Of a stretch of DNA of 64,000 nt, positions 1-8,884 are shown piece by piece. A program made the position numbers and the translations under genes. Within the stretch, counting starts at the first letter, position 1. The number at the start of each line of letters is the position of its first letter. The stretch spans positions 1-64,000 of the forward strand of contig NZ_MSRC01000017.1 of the NCBI RefSeq assembly GCF_010093085.1, written 5' to 3'. The notes beneath the pieces were generated by a model. That model made no database searches, was not told the origin of the DNA, and worked only from the letters and a program-made list of their open reading frames with translations. This stretch comes from Bacillus sp. SKDU12 (GTDB taxonomy: Bacteria > Bacillota > Bacilli > Bacillales > Bacillaceae).

Positions 1-262
1 TCCAAAACATTCCGCTCAGTATAAAAATATAAAAATGTTTTAAATTGCTGTTTTTTCTCTTGATTATTAAGCCCCTTTTTATAGCAAAAATTGAATAATA
101 AGTGCTAACAACCATAAACGATATAATTATACTTAACTGGGTGTAAAATAAGTTTTGGGTTAGAACAGAAACAAAAAAACTAAGAATAAATAAAATTATA
201 GACAGACCAAAACTGTAATAACTCAGTTTATGTTGTTCCTGCTGTATTCTTTCATCAATCAT
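1..262 (-). CDS. membrane protein, partial (C-terminus beyond window)
   Basis: Open frame from an ATG at 262 behind GAGGAG, running off the left edge after 87 codons. It begins MIDERIQQEQHKLSYYSF and shows two strongly hydrophobic segments (about residues 17-36 and 43-61) joined by a short loop and followed by a basic stretch (KRG..IKRKN). The ATG lies 17 bases after the stop of the Xre regulator, so the two are co-transcribed. A small helix-turn-helix protein followed by a small membrane protein is a frequent Bacillus arrangement of unknown job. I do not recognise the family. Confidence 0.7.
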   Translation of the reverse strand, partial: MIDERIQQEQHKLSYYSFGLSIILFILSFFVSVLTQNLFYTQLSIIISFMVVSTYYSIFAIKRGLIIKRKNSNLKHFYIFILSGMFW

Positions 263-279
263 TCTATCTATCCGCTCCT

Positions 280-480
280 CTATAAATTATCTGAAGGCCA
301 AAAAACATCGTCTAAAGTTTTTTTAAAAACGTTACAAATTCTTATACATAAATTTAAACTAGGATTGTACTGACCTTTTTCTATTAAGCTAACAGTTTGT
401 CTTGTTATCCCAAGTTTTTTAGCTAAATCAGCCTGAGTTAAACCAAGAGTTAATCTTTCAATTTTAACCTTATTATTCAT
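280..480 (-). CDS. Xre-family transcriptional regulator, 66 aa
   Basis: Complete small Cro/CI-type DNA-binding protein. Residues 5-60 form one HTH_3 domain: QADLAKKLGITRQTVSLIEKG carries the recognition helix and NPSLNLCIRICNVF the following helices. No further domain is present, as in the stand-alone regulators related to YvaO/YgzD. A strong ribosome site (AGGAGG) precedes the ATG. The gene is cotranscribed with the downstream membrane protein. Its promoter contains two near-identical 16-bp palindromes, which suggests autoregulation (inference). Confidence 0.88.
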   Translation of the reverse strand: MNNKVKIERLTLGLTQADLAKKLGITRQTVSLIEKGQYNPSLNLCIRICNVFKKTLDDVFWPSDNL

Positions 481-501
481 GGCATCCTCCTTTATTTAAT
501 G

Positions 502-541
502 ATTGTAACATATATATTACTTTTTGTAAAATATATATTAC
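502..541 (-). promoter_or_regulatory. sigma-A promoter of the Xre gene with two 16-bp operators
   Basis: On the minus strand TTTACA (525-530) and TACAAT (502-507) are separated by exactly 17 bases. Two quasi-palindromes, GTAACATATATATTAC (505-520) and GTAAAATATATATTAC (526-541), start 21 bases apart, about two helical turns. One covers the spacer and the edge of the -10, the other the -35. This is the geometry of a repressor operator pair. Confidence 0.7.
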
Positions 542-711
542 ATTGATAGGGTGAAAATTGTTAAAACTGAAAGGAGTCTTTTGGAGATATTCTTAAATGA
601 AACATATTACTGAGATAGTCGGAGTCTGCCTAATATTCAATGCTCAAGGTTTTGGATTGAAAAAGTCATAAATATGGGTGTTTTTTCGGTTTCGTTTGCA
701 TTCGGATATTA

Positions 712-742
712 AAAAAAGAGGGAGATATTTATCCCTCTTTGA
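712..742 (-). terminator. terminator of yxbG
   Basis: AAAGAGGGA and TCCCTCTTT form a 9-bp stem. On the minus strand it is followed by a run of T and lies just after the yxbG stop. Confidence 0.8.
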
Positions 743-749
743 GCTAACG

Positions 750-1571
750 TTATTTCGTCTCTTCCTTCCATTTCTCATCAATCAGCATCTTCCCAGGCCA
801 AGTATACGCCATGATGCCGCCGTCTGCGGTGATGTCTTCGCCAGTGACGTATGAGCTGTCGTCTGAAGCGAGGAATAGCGCCACAGTCGCCATTTCTTTC
901 GGTTGGCCGAGGCGTCCGAGCGGTGTGACCCACTTGTTGGCTTCGCGGAATTTCTCGCCCATTTCCTGTTCTTTGGTGCCTGCCAGTTTATCAATCAGCG
1001 GAGTTTCGATCGTACCCGGAGAGATGGAATTAACGCGGATGCCGTCTCGTGCGTAGTCGATTGCCATCGCTTTTGTCAGGTTGGTGATTCCGCCTTTTGC
1101 CGCATTGTAGCCGGAGCGGTCAAGGTCCGCGGCACGGCCTGACATGGAGGAGGTGTTGATGATAGAGCCTCCTTTTTCGAGCATGAGCGGAATCAGATAT
1201 TTACTGCAAAGGAATGTGCCGCGCAGATCGACGGAGATAATGCGGTCAAACAAGTCAACTGGATATTCGTGAACTTTTCCGCCTTCCTGATCAACGCCGG
1301 CGTTATTAAACAGAATATCAATCGTTCCGCAAGCCTTCTTGAGTTGATCAGCAAATGCTTTCACGCTGTTTTCATCTGATACATCGAGATGAAAGGCGTC
1401 CGCCTGTCCTCCGTTTTGTCTGATTGCTTCAACTGTTTCTTTCATTTGGTCTTCATTGATGTCCCCGATCATCACACGCGCGCCTTCATTGGCAAAAACC
1501 TCTGCCGTCGCTTGTCCAATGCCTGTCGCGGCGCCTGTGATCACTGCGGTTTTGTTTTCAAGTCTTCCCAT
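750..1571 (-). CDS. yxbG: short-chain dehydrogenase/reductase YxbG, 273 aa
   Basis: Classical SDR. The cofactor motif TGAATGIG is at residues 12-19, NNAGV near 90, the catalytic serine in NTSSMSG and the YNAAKGG Tyr-Lys pair near 155-160, with the C-terminal SYVTGEDITADGG. An acidic residue follows the second strand (MIGDINED), typical of NAD preference. AGGAGG precedes the ATG. Length and place beside htpG match YxbG of B. subtilis, whose substrate is unknown. It ends in its own terminator and is monocistronic. Confidence 0.9.
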   Translation of the reverse strand: MGRLENKTAVITGAATGIGQATAEVFANEGARVMIGDINEDQMKETVEAIRQNGGQADAFHLDVSDENSVKAFADQLKKACGTIDILFNNAGVDQEGGKVHEYPVDLFDRIISVDLRGTFLCSKYLIPLMLEKGGSIINTSSMSGRAADLDRSGYNAAKGGITNLTKAMAIDYARDGIRVNSISPGTIETPLIDKLAGTKEQEMGEKFREANKWVTPLGRLGQPKEMATVALFLASDDSSYVTGEDITADGGIMAYTWPGKMLIDEKWKEETK

Positions 1572-1684
1572 GACAAGACCTCCTTTTTCTATTTGTCTTC
1601 CCGCTCTGTGCAGTGATAAACATACATGAAAAGAACTGCCAACATATGTTAAGATTGATTAGATTGTTAGGAGGTTTATTTGTT

Positions 1685-1936
1685 TTGAAAGTACAGCATA
1701 AGAAGGAACTCAAGTTTTATTGCTTTGTCATGACTCCATTAGTGTTTGTTGTGCTGACTGTTATCTCTTTTATCTTGCAGGAGATTACATTTCCAGTTAC
1801 AGCACGCGCTTTTCTAAATGCTTCATGGCATAATCTATTATTTTTAATACCGTTCAGTTTGTTTTTCTACCCGGTACATATTTGGATGAAGAAAGAGTTT
1901 GGCCGTTGGAATGATGCGGAAAGAAAGAGAGGGTGA
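1685..1936 (+). CDS. yxcA: small membrane protein, YxcA-like, 83 aa
   Basis: Two membrane segments (FVMTPLVFVVLTVISFIL and WHNLLFLIPFSLFFYPVHIW) with basic ends. The frame is open from an upstream ATG at 1613, but the only good ribosome site (AGGAGG at about 1669) is spaced for the TTG at 1685, giving MKVQHKKELKF; I chose that start. The position between yxbG and htpG fits yxcA of strain 168, so the symbol rests mainly on synteny. Function unknown. Confidence 0.6.
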   Translation: MKVQHKKELKFYCFVMTPLVFVVLTVISFILQEITFPVTARAFLNASWHNLLFLIPFSLFFYPVHIWMKKEFGRWNDAERKRG

Positions 1937-2019
1937 TCAATCCTCTTTTTTCAAGAATAATTAGTGAAAGGGCATCTAAATCATGTTAAATTTACATATA
2001 TATGCATCTATCAATCTGA

Positions 2020-2061
2020 TTGACAATTGTCACCGGATGTGATAAATAGATGCTGAAAAGA
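2020..2061 (+). promoter_or_regulatory. htpG sigma-A promoter with heat-shock element
   Basis: TTGACA (2020-2025), 17-base spacer, TAAATA (2043-2048). Just after the -10 stands GAAAAGA (2055-2061), one base different from the GAAAAGG element reported to be needed for heat induction of htpG in B. subtilis. Confidence 0.65.
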
Positions 2062-2107
2062 GTTTACTTAATAACACAACTACATATTAAAAAAGGGGCG
2101 ATCTAGA

Positions 2108-3988
2108 GTGGCGAAAAAAGAGTTTAAAGCAGAGTCCAAACGGCTGCTGGATATGATGATTAACTCCATTTATACGCAAAAAGAAATTTTCCTGCGTGAG
2201 TTAATCTCCAATTCGAGTGATGCGATTGACAAAATCTATTACAAAGCGCTGACGGACGATACGCTTACGTTTGATCAAGACAGTTACTACATAAAGGTTT
2301 CAGCTGACAAGAACGCGAGAACGCTCACCATCTCTGATACAGGGATCGGGATGACGAAGGATGAGCTTGAACAGCATCTTGGAACAATTGCAAAAAGCGG
2401 TTCTCTTGCGTTTAAAAAGGAAAACGAGCTGAAAGATGGACATGACATCATCGGCCAATTTGGTGTCGGTTTTTACGCAGCATTTATGGTTGCCGATGTC
2501 GTGACAGTCATCAGTAAGGCGCTCGGCAGCGAAGAGGCGTATAGATGGGAATCTGCGGGTGCAGACGGCTATTCAATTGAGCCGTGTGAAAAGGATGCTG
2601 TCGGTACAGATATTATCCTGAAAATCAAAGAAAATACAGAAGACGACAGCTATGACGAATTTTTAGAGGAGCATCGCTTAAAAGCCATCATCAAAAAGTA
2701 CTCCGACTTCATTCGCTACCCGATCAAAATGGACACAGCCGTTAATAAGCAGAAGGAAGGCAGCGAGAATGAATTTGAAGAGGTACAGGAAGAACAGACA
2801 GTTAACAGCATGGTGCCAATCTGGAGAAAAAACAAAAGTGAGCTGACAGATGAGGACTATGAAAAGTTCTACGCTGAAAAGCATTACGGATTTGATAAAC
2901 CGCTCACACACGTTCATATCAGTGTGGATGGCGCTGTTCGCTACAACGCGATTCTATTCGTCCCTGAAAACATGCCGTTTGACTATTATTCCAAGGAATA
3001 TGAGAAAGGCTTAGAGCTGTACTCCAATGGCGTGCTGATCATGAACAAATGCGCTGATCTGCTTCCAGATCACTTCAGCTTCGTGAAAGGAATGGTCGAT
3101 TCCGAGGATCTATCGCTGAATATTTCCCGAGAAATGCTCCAGCATGACCGCCAACTAAAGCTGATCGCGAAAAACATCAGCAAAAAAATCAAAAACGAGC
3201 TGCAAAACCTGCTGAAAAAAGACCGCGAGAAATACGAAACGTTCTATAACGCATTCGGCAGACAGCTGAAATTCGGCGTGTACAATGATTTTGGCGCGAA
3301 TAAGGATCAATTGAAGGATCTCTTATTATTTTACTCTTCTACAGAGAAAAAATTGGTCAGCTTAGACGAGTACGTATCCAGAATGCCAGAAGAGCAGAAA
3401 TACATTTATTATGCGACTGGTGATTCTTATGACCGCATTGAGAAACTGCCGCAAACGGAAATGGTGGCAGACAAAGGCTATGAAATTCTTTACTTTACCG
3501 AGGACATCGATGAGTTTGCGATTAAAATGCTGGCATCGTATCAGGAAAAAGAATTCAAATCCGTATCAAGCGGAGACCTTGGCATAGATACAGATGAGGA
3601 TCAAAAACAGTCCGAGGAAGAGGAAAGCAAGTACAAGGATCTGTTTGAGGAAATGAAAAACATTCTGTCAGACAAAGTGAAAAACGTCAGAGTGTCAAAA
3701 CGACTTAAATCTCATCCGGTCTGCCTTGCCGCTGACGGCGAAGTGACAATCGAGATGGAAAAAATCTTAAATGCGATGCCGGACAGCCAACATGTACAGG
3801 CAGAAAAAGTACTGGAAATCAATCCGAATCACGAGGTATTCAACACATTACAGGATGCATTTGAACAGGATAAAGAGAAGCTGAATTTGTACACAAATCT
3901 TCTGTACAATCAGGCACTCCTTATCGAAGGCCTGCCGATCCAGGACCCTGTGGAATTCACGAACAATATTTGCAAGGTGATGGTGTAA
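2108..3988 (+). CDS. htpG: HSP90-family chaperone HtpG, 626 aa
   Basis: Cytoplasmic ATP-dependent chaperone. The N-terminal GHKL ATPase carries [12 protein letters not shown] (31-42), DTGIGM (77-82) and GQFGVGFYA (116-124). The middle domain contains the NISREMLQ signature, and the dimerisation domain occupies the last ~120 residues. It starts with GTG behind AAAAGGGG. In B. subtilis htpG is a class III heat-shock gene, not controlled by HrcA or CtsR. No CIRCE or CtsR box is seen here, which agrees. Full length, monocistronic. Confidence 0.98.
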   Translation: MAKKEFKAESKRLLDMMINSIYTQKEIFLRELISNSSDAIDKIYYKALTDDTLTFDQDSYYIKVSADKNARTLTISDTGIGMTKDELEQHLGTIAKSGSLAFKKENELKDGHDIIGQFGVGFYAAFMVADVVTVISKALGSEEAYRWESAGADGYSIEPCEKDAVGTDIILKIKENTEDDSYDEFLEEHRLKAIIKKYSDFIRYPIKMDTAVNKQKEGSENEFEEVQEEQTVNSMVPIWRKNKSELTDEDYEKFYAEKHYGFDKPLTHVHISVDGAVRYNAILFVPENMPFDYYSKEYEKGLELYSNGVLIMNKCADLLPDHFSFVKGMVDSEDLSLNISREMLQHDRQLKLIAKNISKKIKNELQNLLKKDREKYETFYNAFGRQLKFGVYNDFGANKDQLKDLLLFYSSTEKKLVSLDEYVSRMPEEQKYIYYATGDSYDRIEKLPQTEMVADKGYEILYFTEDIDEFAIKMLASYQEKEFKSVSSGDLGIDTDEDQKQSEEEESKYKDLFEEMKNILSDKVKNVRVSKRLKSHPVCLAADGEVTIEMEKILNAMPDSQHVQAEKVLEINPNHEVFNTLQDAFEQDKEKLNLYTNLLYNQALLIEGLPIQDPVEFTNNICKVMV

Positions 3989-3990
3989 TA

Positions 3991-4027
3991 AGAAAAAGGA
4001 ATCGTCCCACGGACGATTCCTTTTTTA
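3991..4027. terminator. bidirectional terminator between htpG and csbC
   Basis: AAGGAATCGTCC and GGACGATTCCTT form a 12-bp stem flanked by A on the left and T on the right, serving both convergent genes. Confidence 0.9.
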
Positions 4028-4028
4028 T

Positions 4029-5414
4029 TTATAAAGTACGTTCATTCAGCTTTTGGTTTTGGCTGTTTTTCTTCTTTTTAAACCGATTTTTCAGGCTTGC
4101 TTCAATTTCTTCCAAGCTTTTTCCTTTTGTTTCCGGAACCACGTAGAAGGCGAAGAAAAATGAGAGCAGACAGATCACTGAAAAAATGGTAAAGACCCAT
4201 GCGATTCCCAGCGCGCTGAGCATCAGCGGGAAGACGAGCGACACGATCAGGTTTGTTGCTGATAAGACCAAGGTAGTAAAGCCTGTTGCGGCTCCGCGTA
4301 CTTTGGATGGGAAAAGCTCAGGCATGAGAACCCATACAACCGGACCCCATGTTGCTTGATAAAAGACGATATAAACGCCGAGAAAAACGACGGTCAGCCA
4401 TGCTGTTGATGTAGAAAGACCCAGTGTCAGGAGCACAGCTGCCAGTGCGGCCAAGCTTAGTGTAATGCCGACGCTTCCCCACATCAGCAGTTTTTTGCGG
4501 CCGATGCGGTCGATCAAAATCATAGCTGTAATACACATCAATACGTTGAGGACACCGATCCCCATTGTACCGAGGACTGATGCTGATGTGCCAAGACCGG
4601 CTTTTGTAAAAATGGTCGGCGCGTAGTAGATGACCGTGTTAATACCGACAGCCTGCTGGAAAATGGCAAGGCCGATACCAATGAGAAGCATAGGGCGAAT
4701 CCATTTCGCTTTCAGCAATCCGAGCGTTGTTTCTTTTTTTTCTGCTTCTGTTTCTTTCATATCTGCAAGTTCTTGTTCAATATTGTCTTCGTCATGAGTG
4801 ATTTTCATAATGTTTCTCGCTTCATCTTCACGTCCGCGCTTGACGAGCCATCTTGGTGATTCAGGCATAAACGCGATCCCGATTAATAAAAGCACCGCAG
4901 GCACCGCAGCCAGTCCCACCATCCAACGCCACGCTTCAAACGGTGTGAACAGATAGTTTACGATATATGCTAATAAAATACCGGTCACAACCATTAAGTT
5001 GTTCATCGTGCCGAGTGTTCCGCGAATATTCGTTGGTGCCATTTCTGTCAGGTATACGGGTACAAGCGCCGTTGATCCGCCGACGGCCAGTCCGAGAATT
5101 ACCCGAGATGCAATCAGCATGCCGATCGTTTGAGAAAACGCGCAGGCGAGCGCGCCGATAATAAAAATGATGGAAAGGACAAATACAACTTTTCTTCTGC
5201 CCCAGCGATCAGAGCACGTGCCGCTTAAGGCCGAGCCGAAAATCGCACCAAGAAGCAGCATGCTGACAACCAATCCTTCTGTGAATGTCGTTAATGGAAT
5301 ATCATTGTTTATAAATAGCAGCGCCCCAGAGATGACGCCCGTATCATAACCGTAAAGCAGCCCTCCTAAAGCGCCGAAAAAGTAGATCATATATTTCCTT
5401 ATATTTATTTTCAC
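4029..5414 (-). CDS. csbC: MFS sugar transporter CsbC, 461 aa
   Basis: Twelve-helix major facilitator of the sugar-porter family. Signatures visible: GYDTGVISGALLF in helix 1, DRWGRRK between helices 2 and 3, PESPRWLVKRGR, the QQAVGINTVIYYAPTIF helix-7 motif, DRIGRRK and C-terminal VPETKGKSLEEIE. It is close to the myo-inositol/H+ transporters IolT and YdjK. The start is GTG behind GAGGAGG. csbC is a sigma-B general stress gene in B. subtilis and a matching promoter lies upstream. Inositol or pentose uptake is the family-based guess; the iol operon beside it in 168 is absent. Confidence 0.95.
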   Translation of the reverse strand: MKINIRKYMIYFFGALGGLLYGYDTGVISGALLFINNDIPLTTFTEGLVVSMLLLGAIFGSALSGTCSDRWGRRKVVFVLSIIFIIGALACAFSQTIGMLIASRVILGLAVGGSTALVPVYLTEMAPTNIRGTLGTMNNLMVVTGILLAYIVNYLFTPFEAWRWMVGLAAVPAVLLLIGIAFMPESPRWLVKRGREDEARNIMKITHDEDNIEQELADMKETEAEKKETTLGLLKAKWIRPMLLIGIGLAIFQQAVGINTVIYYAPTIFTKAGLGTSASVLGTMGIGVLNVLMCITAMILIDRIGRKKLLMWGSVGITLSLAALAAVLLTLGLSTSTAWLTVVFLGVYIVFYQATWGPVVWVLMPELFPSKVRGAATGFTTLVLSATNLIVSLVFPLMLSALGIAWVFTIFSVICLLSFFFAFYVVPETKGKSLEEIEASLKNRFKKKKNSQNQKLNERTL

Positions 5415-5471
5415 AAATGTTCCTCCTCAGATGTTAGGGCAATCAGTATGTATAACAAGGTTAATAGAGTA

Positions 5472-5498
5472 GTACCCTTACCCTATTTGATTTGAAAC
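5472..5498 (-). promoter_or_regulatory. sigma-B promoter of csbC
   Basis: On the minus strand GTTTCA (5493-5498), 15-base spacer, GGGTAC (5472-5477). The sigma-B consensus is GTTTAA-N13-15-GGGTAT. The site is about 60 bases before the csbC start. Confidence 0.75.
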
Positions 5499-5512
5499 AT
5501 TTGTTTTGAACA

Positions 5513-6025
5513 TTAAAGCCAAAATGCGGGATATTGTCGATTTTTTCGCAAGTTATTGATAACAAGGGCGATGATCACGATGAGGACAGATCCCATAAGT
5601 ACAGGAAATACTAAATAACTCCAAGCATACGCTCCTTGAATGACGACGATCGGATCGGCGCCGGCAGGAGGATGAGTGGTTTTGGTCAGCATCATTAGGC
5701 AAATAGCAAGCCCTGTCCCTAATGCAAAGGTCCATGGGTTGGCACCGAATATGTGAAGGACACCAATCCCGGTTAGCGCGGAAATAAAATGGCCGCCAAT
5801 CACATTTCTCGGCTGTGATAATGGGGTACTCCAAGCGCTGAATACGAGCACACAGCTTGCTCCAAAAGGCGCCATTAACCATAAGCTTGATGTATAAGCG
5901 GTCAGTAAAGCAAGTATCAGTATGGTGATAAATCCTCCTATAAGCCCTGTGACTGCGTCTTTGACGTTTACCTGTAAAGGCGTTTTTCCTGTTCCTTTCA
6001 TTTTCAAAAAGAAGTTTTTTCCCAA
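5513..6025 (-). CDS. HPP-family membrane protein, 170 aa
   Basis: Four-helix integral membrane protein with the HPP signature: TKTTHPPAGADP near residues 113-124, plus the upstream WLMAPFGASCVLVFSAWSTPLSQPRNVIGGH motif region. Plant and cyanobacterial relatives have been linked to nitrite transport; no bacterial substrate can be assigned from sequence. The start is TTG behind AGGGGGG, six bases away. It has its own promoter and operator-like repeat and lies downstream of a CGNR regulator in the same orientation. Not part of the 168 gene order as I know it, so it may be acquired. Confidence 0.85.
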   Translation of the reverse strand: MGKNFFLKMKGTGKTPLQVNVKDAVTGLIGGFITILILALLTAYTSSLWLMAPFGASCVLVFSAWSTPLSQPRNVIGGHFISALTGIGVLHIFGANPWTFALGTGLAICLMMLTKTTHPPAGADPIVVIQGAYAWSYLVFPVLMGSVLIVIIALVINNLRKNRQYPAFWL

Positions 6026-6047
6026 ATTTATCCCCCCTAGTATGTAT

Positions 6048-6099
6048 AGAATAATAGCTAAAAACTAACCTGTCAATTTTATTTTATAGGTTAGTTTTT
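6048..6099 (-). promoter_or_regulatory. promoter of the HPP gene with inverted repeat around the -35
   Basis: TTGACA (6071-6076) and TATTCT (6048-6053) on the minus strand with a 17-base spacer. AAAACTAACC (6061-6070) and GGTTAGTTTT (6089-6098) are exact inverted copies flanking the -35; one arm lies in the spacer. This looks like a repressor operator. Confidence 0.65.
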
Positions 6100-6136
6100 G
6101 GTTCGATAAAAAAACCGTTCGCTGGGGAACGGACTC

Positions 6137-6703
6137 TTACTCCTTATTCATTTTTTTCTGATGGCGTGAGACCTTTTGTCTGTTGCCGCAAATCTTCATG
6201 GAGCACCACTTTCGTCTTCCTGTTTTATCAAGAAAAAGCAAAATGCACTTTTCATTTGCACACCGTTTCAGCTGTTTGATTTCTTTTGTATGAATTAGCC
6301 ATAATGCATCGTAAGCAATTAGCGATAAAATGGAATCATCCAGTTTACCATTTGGAATGCGGGCAAGTTTTTCACCTATGACTTGATAAGAAAAGGGAGC
6401 GGCGGCGATTTGATTTTGCAGGAAAGAGATAAAAGCTTGAGAAGGTTCGCAGCCCTCAGCGATACGCTCAAAATGTTTTCTCAGCTCAGCACGGAATCGA
6501 TGAATCCGCTGCAATTGTTCTTGGACTTGCTGCAGCGCAAAAGAACTGAGAAAAGGAGCGGTTTCTCCCATTATTTCTAACCATGCCAGCAGATCTTTTT
6601 CCGTATGGATGAGATCTTGCCGTTTATCATAGCTTATGATTTCAGTATTCACGAGATCGAGAGAAAGGTTTTGTGTGATAAGAGGGAATTGAGAATTTGC
6701 CAT
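6137..6703 (-). CDS. ABATE/CGNR zinc-finger regulator, 188 aa
   Basis: The N-terminal ABATE-type domain opens with FPLITQNLSLDLVNTE. The C-terminal CGNR zinc finger is at residues ~145-185: CANEKCILLFLDKTGRRKWCSM..CGNRQKVSRHQK, with four cysteines and the CGNR motif for DNA binding. Proteins of this type are putative transcription factors, often beside transporter or stress genes. The ATG at 6703 with AAAGGA nine bases upstream is preferred over a longer open frame. It is next to the HPP gene, whose promoter carries an operator-like repeat, so control of HPP is a fair inference. It is divergent from the 156-aa gene. Confidence 0.85.
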   Translation of the reverse strand: MANSQFPLITQNLSLDLVNTEIISYDKRQDLIHTEKDLLAWLEIMGETAPFLSSFALQQVQEQLQRIHRFRAELRKHFERIAEGCEPSQAFISFLQNQIAAAPFSYQVIGEKLARIPNGKLDDSILSLIAYDALWLIHTKEIKQLKRCANEKCILLFLDKTGRRKWCSMKICGNRQKVSRHQKKMNKE

Positions 6704-6781
6704 TGTGATCATTCCTTTCAAAATTATTGTAAGCGCCAAAACCTTTTTTCTGCAAGGATATGAGGAAAAGGAGGTTTTCCT

Positions 6782-7252
6782 ATGTTGAAAAAGCAAAAGC
6801 TTAAGAAAGTGTGCAGCAGCCAAGTGGATTTTTTACCGCATATCAGTATTCAGGAATTTCGCCAGCCTGATTCAGAAGGATTCGTTTTTTACTTAACAGT
6901 TGAAGGGACCGAAGAGAGATCAGTTGAAGAGGTTTTTAGTTTATTACTAGAGAGGGAAGAATATGCCGAAGCAAGCCAGGATTGGAACAGAGCGGTAATA
7001 GAGGGAAACAGAGATGCTATATTACCGAACATACTGGAACCAGTTATAGAGCATGGGATTTTTGCCGAAATTGACGGAGTATTTGTTTTACAGAGAATCT
7101 CTACCTATGAAAATAACGGTATTCAAATTGATGAGCGGCTGTTTACAGGCGAAAGCAGACATGTCGTCATCTATGATGAATGGAATTTGTTTCTGGTGTT
7201 TGGTTATGAAGGCACGACCTCTTATTTATATACGTGGTTTACAACAGCATAG
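6782..7252 (+). CDS. uncharacterised acidic protein, 156 aa
   Basis: Complete frame with AGGAGG before the ATG, divergent from the CGNR regulator. No signal peptide or membrane helix. The protein is acidic and mixed alpha/beta in look, with HISIQEFRQPDSEGFVFYLTVEG at the N-terminus and a C-terminal HVVIYDEWNLFLVFGYEGTTSYLY hydrophobic strand set. I do not recognise a family. A terminator follows. The divergent promoter may be shared with the regulator. Confidence 0.75.
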   Translation: MLKKQKLKKVCSSQVDFLPHISIQEFRQPDSEGFVFYLTVEGTEERSVEEVFSLLLEREEYAEASQDWNRAVIEGNRDAILPNILEPVIEHGIFAEIDGVFVLQRISTYENNGIQIDERLFTGESRHVVIYDEWNLFLVFGYEGTTSYLYTWFTTA

Positions 7253-7317
7253 AGAGATGATCTTGTGATTGTCATATGCGAAATAGTTTTGGCCTGTTCT
7301 TCGATGAAGAACATTCA

Positions 7318-7352
7318 TAAAAAACCTTACTCCTCATGGGGTAAGGTTTTCA
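7318..7352. terminator. bidirectional terminator
   Basis: AAACCTTAC and GTAAGGTTT stem with A/T flanks, between the convergent 156-aa and 104-aa genes. Confidence 0.85.
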
Positions 7353-7355
7353 TTC

Positions 7356-7670
7356 TTATGCTGCAGGTGAAACGATTTGATTTCTTTCTAAAATCGCTTG
7401 GGATTCTTCGTTTGCAGGGCGGTATCCCTTTTCAATGAGCTCTTTTATGTAGAGCTTGTTATAAATAAATGAGAAAACAATGCCGCTGACCCAGCTGCCA
7501 ATTCCTAACGTAAATGAGCCAAGAACGACAGAAATAATAAACATGATAGCAGCCCATTTTAAATCCCCGCGGAATAACGCAGGGAAAAACCCGAAGAAGA
7601 AAGTCGTCCAGCTAAATCCGACTTTTACTTCCTTTGTCAGTCCGCCTTCATTTTTCAGCAAAACCTTCAT
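7356..7670 (-). CDS. DUF2628-like small membrane protein, 104 aa
   Basis: Starts MKVLLKNEGGLTKEVKVGFSWTTFFFGFFPALFRGDLKWA, the usual opening of DUF2628-type proteins: a short soluble lead, then an aromatic-rich hairpin, then two membrane helices (AAIMFIISVVLGSFTLGIG and WVSGIVFSFIYNKLYIK). The C-terminal YRPANEESQAIL tail is cytoplasmic-like. Function unknown. GAGGGA precedes the ATG. Confidence 0.8.
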   Translation of the reverse strand: MKVLLKNEGGLTKEVKVGFSWTTFFFGFFPALFRGDLKWAAIMFIISVVLGSFTLGIGSWVSGIVFSFIYNKLYIKELIEKGYRPANEESQAILERNQIVSPAA

Positions 7671-7866
7671 CGTATTTATCCCTCTTCTCTAAGATGATAT
7701 TGGTAAGCAGAATCAAAAATATAAGACAATAGAAATATTGCAATGTGCATTTTCTGCTCAACAATTCCTATCATACTATGACTTTAGGGAAAAAGTAACT
7801 TTAATTTTAAAAAATGAAAAAAACGAGTGTAAACTCATTTTTGTTATATAAATGGAAATCATTAAT
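7671..7866. other. intergenic region, no gene seen
   Basis: AT-rich spacer upstream of the DUF2628 gene. It should hold that gene's promoter, but no convincing element or short gene was found. Confidence 0.5.
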
Positions 7867-7868
7867 AA

Positions 7869-7907
7869 ATAAACCCGCCTTCTTAAACGTGAAGGCGGGT
7901 TTATTTA
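7869..7907 (-). terminator. terminator of iolS
   Basis: AAACCCGCCTTC and GAAGGCGGGTTT form a 12-bp stem with T-runs on both strands, just after iolS. Confidence 0.9.
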
Positions 7908-8840
7908 TTATGAGAACAGCTGATCAATAAATGAAATATCCTCTTGAGAAAGCGTCACATCGGCTGTTTTGATGTTATCAACCAGCTGATCGGCACGTTT
8001 TGCTCCAGGAATGAGAATATCAATTTCCGGTCTTGCCAAATACCAAGCCAATACGATGTGAGGGATCTCAACGTTGTGCTTTTGGGCAATAGGCGCAAGT
8101 TTGTTGACCTTTCTGATATTTTCTTTGAAACGCTCGCCTTTGAAGTGTTCCTGTTCGTTTCGCAGGTCGCCTTCTGGGAACGTTGTATCTTCTGTATACT
8201 TGCCTGCCAACAATCCTGATACGAGCGGGAAGTAAGGGATAAATGAAATGTTGTGCTCCTTCGTGTACGGGAAGAAAGTCTTCTCCGCTTCACGGTTTAA
8301 CAGGTTGTATTCACCTTGCAATACATCTACCAAGCCATCTTTGTTTGCTTCTTTCAACTGCTCTAATGAGAAGTTGGAGACACCGATGGAGCGGATTTTT
8401 CCGGCTTTCTTCATCTCATTCAGCGCGTTGACGGCTTCATCCTTCGGCGTATGCTCGTCAGGGAAGTGAATGTAGAACAAGTCGATATAATCTGTGTTCA
8501 AACGTTTCAGGCTTTCATCGACTGATTTTTTCAGAAACTCAGGTGAATTATCAAAAACAAAGTCATTTCCTTCTTTTCTGTGCGCGGCTTTTGTGGCGAT
8601 GACTACATCTTCACGATTGAATTCGCGCAGCACTTCACCAATTAATTCTTCGGAACGGCCGATCCCGTAAATGTAGGCGGTATCTAACATTGTCACGCCA
8701 TTGCGGATCGCCTCGCGAACTAATTCTTTTCCAGTTTCTTCATTTAGGTTCGGGTAGAGGTTATGTCCTCCGACAGCATTTGTTCCTAATCCGATAGGAA
8801 ATACCTGCAAGTCTGATTTTCCGAGCGTAGCTTTTTTCAT
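7908..8840 (-). CDS. iolS: aldo/keto reductase IolS, 310 aa
   Basis: NADPH-dependent aldo-keto reductase (AKR11 type). The catalytic tetrad is visible: D in MLDTAYIYG (Asp, Tyr), K in ATKAAH and H in YIHFPD. The NADPH-binding C-terminal segment is [13 protein letters not shown]. The ATG at 8840, eight bases after AGGAGG, gives the 310-residue length of B. subtilis IolS; longer frames lack a ribosome site. In 168 iolS is divergent from the iolR/iolABCDEFGHIJ region; here no iol gene follows, so the enzyme is an orphan of that pathway. Confidence 0.93.
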   Translation of the reverse strand: MKKATLGKSDLQVFPIGLGTNAVGGHNLYPNLNEETGKELVREAIRNGVTMLDTAYIYGIGRSEELIGEVLREFNREDVVIATKAAHRKEGNDFVFDNSPEFLKKSVDESLKRLNTDYIDLFYIHFPDEHTPKDEAVNALNEMKKAGKIRSIGVSNFSLEQLKEANKDGLVDVLQGEYNLLNREAEKTFFPYTKEHNISFIPYFPLVSGLLAGKYTEDTTFPEGDLRNEQEHFKGERFKENIRKVNKLAPIAQKHNVEIPHIVLAWYLARPEIDILIPGAKRADQLVDNIKTADVTLSQEDISFIDQLFS

Positions 8841-8884
8841 GATCTGCCTCCTAGAATAAAATGGATGATAGACTCTCAACCCTA

